Origin: Lachnospiraceae bacterium
Lineage (GTDB): Bacteria; Bacillota; Clostridia; Lachnospirales; Lachnospiraceae
Length of the DNA stretch: 45,649 bases
Direction: 5' to 3'
Assembly: GCA_016288825.1 (NCBI GenBank)
Contig: JAEELH010000041.1
Coordinates: 1-45,649, forward strand
The notes beneath the pieces are model-generated. The model ran no database searches. It saw nothing but the letters and a program-made list of their open reading frames with translations, and was not told the origin of the DNA. Both the position numbers and the translations under genes were made by a program. This document shows, piece by piece, positions 17,235 to 26,524 of this stretch. The stretch's first letter is position 1; every line of letters starts with the position of its first letter.

Positions 17235-18332
17235 CTACTCAGAGAGTACCAGACCTCCGTCAATCTGTCCACTATCAAGTGTAGCATCTTTAAGCTGGAA
17301 TACCATAGCATTCATATCGAGGTAGCTATTGCCATCCAACATGCTGTCCTTGGAAAGCTCTATTAACTTGATCCTGCTTCTGATAGGGCAGAATTGATTT
17401 AAAAGATGGAAGATAAAAGTCTTTTTCTCCTCATCAAGAGGATTTTCAAGAAGCACCGTTACTCCGTATCTGTCAGAGGGCTTCAGGGAAGAGATCTGAT
17501 CTGCCTTATCCTTGAGTTCGTATGATACGATGGTGTTCTGCTCCAGCACGATGGGCTTCTCACCGGTTACTATCTCAATACAACGCTCAATGGCCCACTT
17601 GGATCCCTTCATACGGTTGAGCTGCCAGGCTTCCTTAACAAGACGCCTCATAACATCCTCAGGGAAAGAATCCGGGATAAGCTCAATACCCAGCCACCTA
17701 CTATATACGGTAAGCAACTGCGGCGGACACTTATCCAGATCCAAAAGATCCGGAAGAGCATCGATCTCAGCCTGGGTATCATGATAGATCTCTGCAAAAA
17801 TGGATACATACCTGTGGAAAAAGCTGTCTCTCTCGCGATATATCTCCGGGAAGATATTAAGGAAGATATCTCCTTCCTGATCCAGCCTCATTCCGCTGAT
17901 ATCAAAGGTACCCTCACCCTTGGCGATAATAGCCAGGAAAAGATAGCGTCCCTTGCAATTATAGAAAAGCATATCGCTCTTCTGGGTGAAACGCTTCGCT
18001 CCAAGTCTCTTCATGAAGTCTTCCTTTTCAAAAACGGAAGCATCCGACTGGAGATACTCTCTGATATCCAGGTACTTCACACCATCCGAGATCACCGGAT
18101 CATCGGTTGCGTAGCCGTAAACGTACCACGCCCTGCTCTCATCGGCTGTCAGATCCATTACGAATCTGCCCCAGAGCATACCCTTTTCACCGCTGTCCAG
18201 AACATCCATGAATATACCTGCCGTCCCGACCTCATCGGGAACGTGAAGCAGCATATCATCCGTGGAAACAAATCCGGTAAGATGGCTTCGCTCTATTCTG
18301 TTCTTTTTGATCGTAAAAATTATCTCAGGCAT
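17235..18332 (-). CDS. Baseplate protein, tail protein I-like
   Basis: A 365-residue protein. Residues about 157-260 match the phage tail protein I / TIGR02242 type: FPEIYRERDSFFHRYVSIFA, then LDLDKCPPQLLTVYSRWLG and the helix KEAWQLNRMKGSKWAIERC. The N-terminal 150 residues are a beta-rich domain. Proteins of this type complete the baseplate wedge around the hub, in the gp7 role of T4-like systems. It follows the two baseplate-J-like genes and is the last particle gene before the STAS gene. The start has an AAGGA site seven bases upstream. Confidence 0.9.
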   Translation of the reverse strand: MPEIIFTIKKNRIERSHLTGFVSTDDMLLHVPDEVGTAGIFMDVLDSGEKGMLWGRFVMDLTADESRAWYVYGYATDDPVISDGVKYLDIREYLQSDASVFEKEDFMKRLGAKRFTQKSDMLFYNCKGRYLFLAIIAKGEGTFDISGMRLDQEGDIFLNIFPEIYRERDSFFHRYVSIFAEIYHDTQAEIDALPDLLDLDKCPPQLLTVYSRWLGIELIPDSFPEDVMRRLVKEAWQLNRMKGSKWAIERCIEIVTGEKPIVLEQNTIVSYELKDKADQISSLKPSDRYGVTVLLENPLDEEKKTFIFHLLNQFCPIRSRIKLIELSKDSMLDGNSYLDMNAMVFQLKDATLDSGQIDGGLVLSE

Positions 18333-18373
18333 CTTATTATCCTTATAAAATAATGACCTGTAGTTTCATCAAA

Positions 18374-20470
18374 TTATGAATGTATGATCTCTATATCTAC
18401 ATTACCAAGTCTGCAAAGTACGAACTTGTCCGGATAGATATTACCGTCTACATACTTGGCCAGTGAATTGCTGCTGGGACGGATGGAAAGATCGTAAACA
18501 AAGTCCACATCCTCTATCCTCTCAAGAGCTCTGAATACCTCGCTGTAATACAGTGCCTCTCCAAAAGTCTTGTCATTGTTCCGGTACTCACAGGCTCTCT
18601 TAAGCTCGGCCCTAATGTGCTCCTCGGCTTCCTTTTCGTATCCGCGTCTTACGCTGACTGTTCCTCTGATATTAACGGAAACAAATCTGGGAGCACGTAG
18701 TTCAACTCTCGTAGTAAGCAGACGCCTCTCAAGAAGCTGCTCAAGGATTTCCTTTTTGTAGGTCTCGGAAAGGAGCGGGATCTCATCCTCACTGTCGGGA
18801 AGTACAACAACCTCCACAAGGTTCAGATCCCCATCCATGACTGCTCTTGCCTTTTTGATGCAAAGACCGGGAGTGCTCATGGCGATATTCTCGTAATCCT
18901 CTGCGCAAACCGCAACGTAAGGCTGATGAACATCCTTAAGGAACCTCTCTCTCATTGACTCGAAACTCTCTGAAAGGGCACCGCCAACTCCGGGTGCGGC
19001 ATTTGAGAAAGAAATGCCTTGAGGGATATTCTCTCCAATGAATTCCTTGCGTCTTATGACATTACCCTCGTCACCGCGGGATGTTGCACAACATGCCAGA
19101 TAAAGATTGGCACCGATATAATCGCCCGCATCCTCGATAACTATGGCACCCTCATTCTCAAGAAGGTGATAAAACAGGCTGCCGGGTTCATTTTTATCGG
19201 GTCTGGCGAAATCATAAATGAATTCACCGTCACGAGTCTTGCGCTCAGCCACGATACAGAAACTGCCGCGTACAATATGGTCATAGGGAAGATCTATCCT
19301 CTGATTGTCATATCCCAAAACACCACCGATATTGTACTGTCTCATAGCCTCCTCTGTATAAAGGACTACCCGAACCGCATTTTTAACTCTATCAGGTCCG
19401 AAACCGTACTTAGCTTTATCAAAGAGAAATTCAAACTGTCCGAATCCGGGCCTTTGGGCATCTACAAATCTTCCCTGCTCATCATCCGGATGGTCGGTCC
19501 GATACATCCTGTAGCTGCTGCCCTTTTCCTCTTTGGCAAATACTCTTATATATCCTGCCTCTGCCAGGTCACTGTAGATCCTGACATCAGTCGGCTTCTG
19601 GAAGGTAAAGGAAGTACACTTGGTTTCCTTCTGCCATACCTCAAAGAGGAAGGCTGAGAAATACAAAAGCTTGGGACTGATATCATAATTGGCAAAGGTA
19701 AGTCTCGCCCTTATGCAGTACCCATTTATGGGACCATCTGTATACTCCACAGCTCCCTCGGGAATCCGGAATCGTACTTCTCCGGAAATAAGGAAACCTG
19801 CCGTATAGTCTCTGGGTTCAAGTTCCTTGAATCCATCCTCGCACCAGCACTCCCATACGATCTCCGAGAACATGTTTTTATTGCGCTCGGTCATGGGATT
19901 GCGGCTCGCAGTTTCCTCAAAGGTTGCATAACATATCACGTCTTCGCCTACAGGGGGAAGAGAATCTGCGTAAAAATAGATCTCATCTCCTGCAACAGGC
20001 TTTTTGCCGAATATGTATGCCGGTATAAACACCTCGTCATCAAGCACATAGGAAATATCCTTGAACTCATCACTACCGTTCTTTTTGGTAAACACACCTG
20101 TCAGTGAATTACCGTAAAGGCTTGTGATCCGATCCGTCTCAAAAACCATATTTCCCAGAGTAAATTTCTGGTTGGCCGGGAGAAGCATGGGACTGCTTAC
20201 ACCCTCAGCCTCCATAAGTACCTTGGCATTTTTAGCCTTACGGGGTGTGATCCCCGCCAGAGCCAAAAGCTTCAGCTTTGCCATAGGAGGCATGAAATCC
20301 ATGGCGCCCTCAAGCATGATATTGGAGACCGACAAGGTCTCTAATATGGTCATGCCCGGGTCGGATGCATTGTAGTTGGTCCACTCCGGATCATAAAGCG
20401 GTATGGTGAGCATCGCATCTGCGAGGCGCTGCGGTAAAGTTTTTACCTGTTCACTTTCGATATTAAGCAT
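18374..20470 (-). CDS. Baseplate wedge protein, baseplate J/gp6-like (second)
   Basis: A 698-residue protein of the putative baseplate assembly (TIGR02243/baseplate J) type. The opening IPLYDPEWTNYNASDPGMTI is the family hallmark, followed by a beta-rich domain. Near residues 480-530 the typical APGVGGALSESFESMRERFL and AVCAEDYENIAMSTPGL segments appear. It corresponds to one of the two wedge proteins (Afp11/Afp12) that form the triangular wedge units. It starts four bases after the stop of the other wedge gene. Confidence 0.93.
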   Translation of the reverse strand: MLNIESEQVKTLPQRLADAMLTIPLYDPEWTNYNASDPGMTILETLSVSNIMLEGAMDFMPPMAKLKLLALAGITPRKAKNAKVLMEAEGVSSPMLLPANQKFTLGNMVFETDRITSLYGNSLTGVFTKKNGSDEFKDISYVLDDEVFIPAYIFGKKPVAGDEIYFYADSLPPVGEDVICYATFEETASRNPMTERNKNMFSEIVWECWCEDGFKELEPRDYTAGFLISGEVRFRIPEGAVEYTDGPINGYCIRARLTFANYDISPKLLYFSAFLFEVWQKETKCTSFTFQKPTDVRIYSDLAEAGYIRVFAKEEKGSSYRMYRTDHPDDEQGRFVDAQRPGFGQFEFLFDKAKYGFGPDRVKNAVRVVLYTEEAMRQYNIGGVLGYDNQRIDLPYDHIVRGSFCIVAERKTRDGEFIYDFARPDKNEPGSLFYHLLENEGAIVIEDAGDYIGANLYLACCATSRGDEGNVIRRKEFIGENIPQGISFSNAAPGVGGALSESFESMRERFLKDVHQPYVAVCAEDYENIAMSTPGLCIKKARAVMDGDLNLVEVVVLPDSEDEIPLLSETYKKEILEQLLERRLLTTRVELRAPRFVSVNIRGTVSVRRGYEKEAEEHIRAELKRACEYRNNDKTFGEALYYSEVFRALERIEDVDFVYDLSIRPSSNSLAKYVDGNIYPDKFVLCRLGNVDIEIIHS

Positions 20471-20474
20471 ATGA

Positions 20475-23400
20475 TCATCCCTGTGTTAAATGCACTTTGT
20501 GTTCTCCGCTTCGGCATGCCATATAAGGCATGACCTCAAGCTTGGAAAGGTCTGTCTCATGGTAACCGTCTGCATCGGTCCAGGATGCTGATACAAAGAT
20601 CTTACGAAGTATCATCCTGCTCTTAAGGTTACCGAGCCTCATCTGGATCTGAGAAACCTTGGGAAGAGTACCTATCCTCCAACCACCGGTGCCTGCTCCC
20701 TTAACGGGATTCAGGTATTCATCCAGCAGATCATTGATCATAGGCTGGAGTTCAAAACTCTCATCCATATCAACTACCTCGCCCCAGATGTCGCAGGAAA
20801 TGCTGACAAATACGGGTTCCAGGATCTTGATATTGTCATCCGGAAGAGTGATCTCACAACGTGAGCAAATGTATTCACGGAGGGGAGCCTCTGTCCTGTG
20901 GAATGAATATGAGCCCGACTCAAAATCCGTCATAAGAAGGATCATAGCTACATCGTTCTCACTGATCCCAAGCCCCGAAGCATCATCTGCTATCAGGCAT
21001 CTAACCTGATCGATATCATCGGAGAATCTCTGGCAGGCTCTCTCATAATCAGCTGCTGTTATCAGTCTGTCTCTGCTGTGGAGGATGTCCGCACCTCTCT
21101 CCAGTGCCGCCTCCATAGTCTCCATGTCACTTCCGCCGAAGGCCTTGATAGGATTGTTGACCTCTCCTATATGAATAAGATTGCCTACGGGTGCAACTAT
21201 GGATCCTGCCGGAACATTACCGGCTCTTCCAAGACAACTCTTGATCTGAACCGTAAATGCTATATTATCGACTACTCTCGGGAAGTCCGTTTTCAGACCA
21301 TCTCCGAAAATGATCTGCCTGTTCATGCGGTCCAGCACGAAGCATCTGCGATCCTCTGCCGTTGCAAAGCTGTCAACCTCGTGCCACCTTACATAAAAGG
21401 CGGTAATACGATTATTGATATCAGACTCGCTGCGGATATTATCCGGATCATTCTGCTCCATAAGTCTCATGGCATTCTGACTGTAGAGACCGAACTCATT
21501 GACCCAAACATCTGCAGAAAGGATATTGGTCTGAGGCACAGTAAATGACATATCCGGAACCGCCTCTTCCATGAAGAACTCCTGAGGCGGATGGGTCTCG
21601 GTATTAGCCACCTCAACCGCATTGAGAAGAACGCCTCCCACACTGGGCAGAGCTGACTCATCCGTTGAATTGTCAATACGTGTTATCCTTATCCAGAACC
21701 GGCGTCTCTCCTCTATGGATGTGGAAGTCCAATCCGGCTGCGGAATGAAGAATACCGTGCCTGACTTTGTAAAGTTCTCAGTGTGATCGAGAACCTTGAG
21801 GTTTACAAATCCATCTCCTCTGGAATATTCGAATCGGCACTTGAGTCCTGAGAATCTCTGGTCATCCATGAGATTGAAAAACAGGGAAACAGGTCCGTCT
21901 GCAGGTCTCTTGCTGAATCCGATATAAAGAGAATCCTCCGTAAACTTTGAAGGCTGGAATACTACCAGCGGCTCAGCTCCATCAGCCTGATGGGACTCCA
22001 GTGTAACATCACGTCTGTCGGATCCGCTGATCCTCAGAGTCCTGGATGAATGAGCATAGGACTCCTCATATGTGAAGGAAATGGAAAGGTCCCTGATCCT
22101 GGGGCAATAATGGATCGCCGGTCTCAGATAGCAGTTATCCGACCTGATCAGCCTGATGCGAAGGAAACGACTCTCATAAGCTGACATGGTGGACTGCTGC
22201 CAATCATCGGGAACTGTAAAAGTAATTATCCTCTCTCCGCCATCTGAACCGGAAAGAAGACCGGAAGTCATCTGATCACAATCAAGACGGGTCCAACCGA
22301 TACCGTTGTAATACTCAAGCGTTATCTCATCGACGTAAACATTGGTAGGTATCTCTGCTGCCGCAGTCTTGGGCTTTCTCTTGATTATGGTAAGTTTGGT
22401 ATCCTCCTCCTGACGGGGGATATCGATCCTGCATTCCTCAAAAGAAAGATCAAACTTTATGGTTGCCTTTGATCCGGACTTGGAAAAATACTGGTCGTGT
22501 CCAATATAGATCTCGGAATAGAGATTAAGCGTGTCCGTAAAGGGCAGGAAATCCGATACATCTCTATCAAGACGTGAATCAGTAACTACCTCCGCAGGTA
22601 CCGCAACACCTGAAGATGCAAAACTGAATCCCCTGGCTGTAACAACATTGCGGATGGGATCATTGGCATAGATCGCAAATACACTGTATTCCCTGTCCTC
22701 AAGACCAAGCTTGCCGCAGGAAAGTGACTTTTTGATCACGAGGGTTTTTCCGTCCCCATACTCACTTATCTCATCAACGGGAGAAAAGATCTCGTAATCA
22801 TTGTAATAAAACAGTGTATATGTTCCGTCAAGGATACCCTGATATACCTCGGGGCCATCTTCTATCCTCATATATATAGGTGAATCCTCTATATCAAATA
22901 CAGAAGGATGATAGAAGATCATGATATTGTCGCCAATACCATCATGCTCACCAAAAAGTGTAAAGGAAGACATAGGAGGCGCCATAAGCTGATAACTGCC
23001 ATCCTCCGGTCCGTCCTCACCATCACTTTCCTTTTGTCCCAAAAGACCGGGCATATCGTAGAATCCCTTGATGGGGATTATCTTGCCGCTCTTTGTATCG
23101 GACATAAATATATCCTGGATAGTCGCGCTTGTAACAAAGAGGCTCTGCTCTGTCTCAAAAATGGTGTCCTGTGTTCCGGAAACCATATCTGATGCCGCGA
23201 GCTTAGTACCCTTGGGAATATATGCTCCGGGTATGGTTTCGGACGTAAGATTCAAAAGGACAATACTTTTAGCCGGCTTAGCCGGAAGAAGAGAAAGGTC
23301 AAGGAAATTAACAAATTCCCTGTGGAACCTGTCTGTGATCCTGTTCTTTGCCTCTCCTACTGCAACGCTCTGATCTGCATAGACCATAGCTATGGCAGTA

Positions 23401-23519
23401 CCTATATCGGGATTGTCCCTGTCGAACTTCCACTCCGGAGTATAAGACGCAGCAAGCGTCTCAACGCGATCCAAAGTCCGATTTCGGATATTTTCTTTTT
23501 CGTCAATCGTTTGCTTCAT
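20475..23519 (-). CDS. Baseplate wedge protein, baseplate J/gp6-like (first, large)
   Basis: A 1014-residue protein with the family opening ASYTPEWKFDRDNPDIGTAI. The baseplate-J region has GNVPAGSIVAPVG, NPIKAFGGSDMETMEAALER and SRDRLITAADYERA near residues 785-850. Long central beta-rich domains account for the size. It is the main wedge protein that clamps around the hub and joins the sheath initiator. Its start lies inside the gp25 gene (17-base overlap), with GGAG 12 bases upstream, so translation is coupled to gp25. Confidence 0.95.
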   Translation of the reverse strand: MKQTIDEKENIRNRTLDRVETLAASYTPEWKFDRDNPDIGTAIAMVYADQSVAVGEAKNRITDRFHREFVNFLDLSLLPAKPAKSIVLLNLTSETIPGAYIPKGTKLAASDMVSGTQDTIFETEQSLFVTSATIQDIFMSDTKSGKIIPIKGFYDMPGLLGQKESDGEDGPEDGSYQLMAPPMSSFTLFGEHDGIGDNIMIFYHPSVFDIEDSPIYMRIEDGPEVYQGILDGTYTLFYYNDYEIFSPVDEISEYGDGKTLVIKKSLSCGKLGLEDREYSVFAIYANDPIRNVVTARGFSFASSGVAVPAEVVTDSRLDRDVSDFLPFTDTLNLYSEIYIGHDQYFSKSGSKATIKFDLSFEECRIDIPRQEEDTKLTIIKRKPKTAAAEIPTNVYVDEITLEYYNGIGWTRLDCDQMTSGLLSGSDGGERIITFTVPDDWQQSTMSAYESRFLRIRLIRSDNCYLRPAIHYCPRIRDLSISFTYEESYAHSSRTLRISGSDRRDVTLESHQADGAEPLVVFQPSKFTEDSLYIGFSKRPADGPVSLFFNLMDDQRFSGLKCRFEYSRGDGFVNLKVLDHTENFTKSGTVFFIPQPDWTSTSIEERRRFWIRITRIDNSTDESALPSVGGVLLNAVEVANTETHPPQEFFMEEAVPDMSFTVPQTNILSADVWVNEFGLYSQNAMRLMEQNDPDNIRSESDINNRITAFYVRWHEVDSFATAEDRRCFVLDRMNRQIIFGDGLKTDFPRVVDNIAFTVQIKSCLGRAGNVPAGSIVAPVGNLIHIGEVNNPIKAFGGSDMETMEAALERGADILHSRDRLITAADYERACQRFSDDIDQVRCLIADDASGLGISENDVAMILLMTDFESGSYSFHRTEAPLREYICSRCEITLPDDNIKILEPVFVSISCDIWGEVVDMDESFELQPMINDLLDEYLNPVKGAGTGGWRIGTLPKVSQIQMRLGNLKSRMILRKIFVSASWTDADGYHETDLSKLEVMPYMACRSGEHKVHLTQG

Positions 23520-23991
23520 CGTTCACATACTCTCCTGCTGATTCAAGGACATCTGAAAAATCAACTTCACCTGTCTCGTCGCCTTCTCCCTCCTGCTCCA
23601 TTCCGCTCTCAAGATAGAACGGGAAGACCAGATTCTCGGGTACATTGTCATCCCTGACCGTATAGCCGAGATTGAAAAGGATCATACCCTCCGGACCTCT
23701 TTCCGCAGTAAGTTCGATATCGTCTACTCGCGGCTCGCACTTGCTGATCTGATTGACTAACTCGCGCCTGAGCATCTGAAGTGTAGTCGGATTAAGTTCC
23801 ATAAATGTATAGGTGTTAAGATTGGTTCCGAAATCGGACCTAAGCAATCTCTCTCCCAAAGTTGTCTTTAGGATGATAAAGATACTCTCCTTAACACTCT
23901 TTTTGCCTTCGGAGACTTCAACACGCCCCGTGGCTGGATTAACGGCGAAGGGGAAGGTAGCCCCTGCTCCTAAGAAATTTGTATCCGGCAT
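23503..23991 (-). CDS. gp25-like baseplate sheath initiator
   Basis: A 162-residue protein of the GPW/gp25 family. It has the expected core KESIFIILKTTLGERLLRSD and the near-invariant EPR motif in KCEPRVDDI, which anchors gp25 in the wedge. The last 30 residues are an acidic tail (EQEGEGDETGEVDFSD) not seen in most gp25 proteins. gp25 templates the first sheath ring on the baseplate. The start has GGAGAAAAC before the ATG, and the 3' end overlaps the wedge gene. Confidence 0.95.
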   Translation of the reverse strand: MPDTNFLGAGATFPFAVNPATGRVEVSEGKKSVKESIFIILKTTLGERLLRSDFGTNLNTYTFMELNPTTLQMLRRELVNQISKCEPRVDDIELTAERGPEGMILFNLGYTVRDDNVPENLVFPFYLESGMEQEGEGDETGEVDFSDVLESAGEYVNDEAND

Positions 23992-24009
23992 AGTTTTCTC
24001 CTACCAATC

Positions 24010-24819
24010 TTAAACGGTAACTGACGGTGCGTTAAGAGTGATATTTGATCCACTCTTGATCATAACGCTTCCTCCCGAAGCCTCCATGCTGATAGCCTGT
24101 CCCTTGATGGAAGTATTACCATCGCATGAAAGGGAAAGCATCTGTCCTGCCTTGACATTGACTCTGTTGCCCTTGATGGTGATATCGTTCTTTCTGCCGT
24201 CTATAACAATAGTGGCATCCGATACGATGATACTCATCTTGTCCTCACACTCCACATTGATACGGCTCTTTTGAGTGTCGAGTTTTACCATTGTCTTTTT
24301 GGTCTTGTTTGCAATGGTGATCATCTCTTTCTCATTATCAATATCGATGATGTGGGAATCCTTGGCGGTATGGATCTTGATCTTGTCCTTGCCACCGTCA
24401 AAATCCGCATCCTCGAAAGTAATGGTAGAGCCGTTGCGGGTTGTGATCTTTTTATACTGGTTATTGGCATCCACGCACTTTTTTTCGAACTTGTCACCCT
24501 CTCTGGGCACACAGCCTATAACATAGGGACGCTCGATATTGCCGTACTCAAAGGCTACCAGTACCTGATCTCCGATCTCGGGAAGGAAGTAGTGGCCCCA
24601 GCCCTTTCCTGCGGAAGGCATTGCCACACGGCACCACTGAAGTACGTTGGCGTCTTTTTCCCTGGCAGTGATCTGCACGCATACACGTCCGGGAAAACTC
24701 TCGTTATAATTCTGTATGACCTCACCTATCATGACTCCCAGGATCCTGTTGTCTCCTGTTTCAGTCTTGGTGACATCCTTTTTGACCATATCCGATAAGG
24801 TTTCGTAAAGTGCTGCCAT
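24010..24819 (-). CDS. Central spike, gp5/VgrG C-terminal half (OB fold plus beta-helix)
   Basis: A 269-residue protein. Residues about 26-105 are an OB-fold of the Phage_base_V type, with FPGRVCVQIT, then WCRVAMPSAGKGWGHYFLPE and GDQVLVAFEYGNIERPYVIG. Residues 125-269 are a run of short strands (IIVSDATIVIDG, ISMEASGGSVMI, NITLNAPSVTV) typical of a triple beta-helix spike. It lacks a gp27-like half, which is encoded by the preceding gene, so the spike is split as in T4 phage rather than fused as in VgrG. The tip is presumably the DUF4280 protein. Confidence 0.95.
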   Translation of the reverse strand: MAALYETLSDMVKKDVTKTETGDNRILGVMIGEVIQNYNESFPGRVCVQITAREKDANVLQWCRVAMPSAGKGWGHYFLPEIGDQVLVAFEYGNIERPYVIGCVPREGDKFEKKCVDANNQYKKITTRNGSTITFEDADFDGGKDKIKIHTAKDSHIIDIDNEKEMITIANKTKKTMVKLDTQKSRINVECEDKMSIIVSDATIVIDGRKNDITIKGNRVNVKAGQMLSLSCDGNTSIKGQAISMEASGGSVMIKSGSNITLNAPSVTV

Positions 24820-24838
24820 TATCTCTCCTCGTTTTTAA

Positions 24839-26443
24839 CTAGAACGTTGCATTGGCATCAAACTCAAGAGCGGGTGTGGTACCCGTGACTCTGGTGATGT
24901 AACCGGTATCAGTGTCAAACAAATGCTTAACGCTGGTAACATAAAAGTTATTGGATACTCCTTCACCGAAAGAGGTTATGTTGATAAATCTGCCGGGAGC
25001 CATCTCCGGAAGTCCGATCATCTCCATCTCGACCGCTCCGAATCTGTAGGATATCTCATCCGCCAAAGCCTTGGCCCGGTCCTCGCAATCCTCCTTGGTA
25101 AAAAGAGTGGAATCTACGTAAACATACTTTGCTTTGGATACGATACTCTTGGTCTTGCTTCCCATGGAAAGCTTGGTACCTATCTTTTGCTTAGCAGAGA
25201 TAAGCTCGCCCTTGGTAGGGTTGGTGGCGCGGACCTCTACCTTGCCCACCTGTGTTGTAAGGTCATATTCTATATCAAGGGACCTGATACCATCATCACT
25301 GGTAAGCTCTAAAAGAAGAGGCTTAACTGATTTGGCGGGTCTGAAATAGGGCTTGCCTGCCACTACAAAGAACTCGTAATTATATCTTCTTGCCACCTTG
25401 ATGACAAACTCGTAATCGCTCTCATCCACCATCTCAACAGTCTTTTCACGGGCGGGCTTGATAACTCCGGGCTTGGGCATAGGCTTGCCGGGAGGCGCTG
25501 TAAGCGCAAGTGCTGCCTCTATAGCTTCCTCTGCCTTGGCCTTGGCCTCCATAGCCTGCTTGATGGTAGCTTTGATCTGAGCCGCCGTCTCCTTGGCCTT
25601 TTCCACAGTCTCCATAACGGAGCTGACTGTATCTGTAACAGTATTGATGGTGTCCATGGCTGTCTGGGCTGTCTGCATAACGCCTGCCAGTCCGGGTACG
25701 GATGACATTGCCACGCCGGCTGCTGTACCGGCTGCTGTCTTGGCTGCGGACTTTGCTTTTTCTGCCGCATCTGAAGCCGCATTATCAAGGGCATCTCCCA
25801 GGCCTCCGATAACCTTGTCCTGAACCTGATCCATGAGGGCTCCGCCGGCCTGCTGGATAGCAGCCTGCTGAGCCGCCTCAATGGCTGCTGCTGCCATACC
25901 TGCAGCTCCCTGCTTTTTATCAGGGGAATCCTCAATGGTACTCTCAAGGTCCGGCGCATAATCTCCCAGGAGGCTCTGATATCTGGATTCTCCCAGAAGG
26001 GTAAGAATGGCATCGGAGTAAAACTCCTCCTCAAGCTGCATGGAGCGCTTGCCTGCCATCATCATTCCCTTGACATCAAGTGCGATGACCTCGACTCCGG
26101 CTACATCTTCTGTAGTAACATGGAAACCTACCTTGGCAACATATCCTACAAAGACTACCGTCTCCTTGGCTTCATATCCCAGAGCGATCTCCACTATGGC
26201 CCCAAGCTGGACCAGCTTTTGAAAATCATCCACCCTGAACTTGCGATCCTCATGATTATAAGTCTCATACAGCATGAACGTTGCGATGGACGCTTCATAA
26301 TTACAGGTGTTCTCGATAACGAGATTGGACATCAGAAGCTTACTGTCACGAAGCGAGACTCCGTTGATCACCACGTTAGCTCTGGGATTTACGAAATTTC
26401 CATATTCTTTTTGAAGTAATTTGTAATCGTACTCAGCTCCCAT
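24839..26443 (-). CDS. Baseplate hub protein, gp27/phage late control D-like, with alanine-rich insertion
   Basis: A 534-residue protein. The N-terminal part (SNLVIENTCNYEASIATFML, then VFVGYVAKVGFHV) and the part after residue 338 (VDESDYEFVIKVARRYNYEF) are the two hub domains of gp27/VgrG proteins. Between them, residues 176-334 form an insertion of about 160 residues dominated by alanine and other small residues (MAAAAIEAAQQAAIQQAGGA, then AKSAAKTAAGTAAGVAM). It reads as long amphipathic or weakly hydrophobic helices and ends in a Pro-rich linker (APPGKPMPKPG). The hub forms the trimer above the spike and below the tube; the insertion could fill the lumen, extend outward or interact with membrane. 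It has its own site (GGAG) before the ATG. Confidence 0.93.
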   Translation of the reverse strand: MGAEYDYKLLQKEYGNFVNPRANVVINGVSLRDSKLLMSNLVIENTCNYEASIATFMLYETYNHEDRKFRVDDFQKLVQLGAIVEIALGYEAKETVVFVGYVAKVGFHVTTEDVAGVEVIALDVKGMMMAGKRSMQLEEEFYSDAILTLLGESRYQSLLGDYAPDLESTIEDSPDKKQGAAGMAAAAIEAAQQAAIQQAGGALMDQVQDKVIGGLGDALDNAASDAAEKAKSAAKTAAGTAAGVAMSSVPGLAGVMQTAQTAMDTINTVTDTVSSVMETVEKAKETAAQIKATIKQAMEAKAKAEEAIEAALALTAPPGKPMPKPGVIKPAREKTVEMVDESDYEFVIKVARRYNYEFFVVAGKPYFRPAKSVKPLLLELTSDDGIRSLDIEYDLTTQVGKVEVRATNPTKGELISAKQKIGTKLSMGSKTKSIVSKAKYVYVDSTLFTKEDCEDRAKALADEISYRFGAVEMEMIGLPEMAPGRFINITSFGEGVSNNFYVTSVKHLFDTDTGYITRVTGTTPALEFDANATF

Positions 26444-26524
26444 TTACTACTCCGTTGCTATGCTGCGTCCCTCAACCCCTCTGCTTTGCAGTGGTGGCAT
26501 CGGAGATACTTAACCATATGATAA

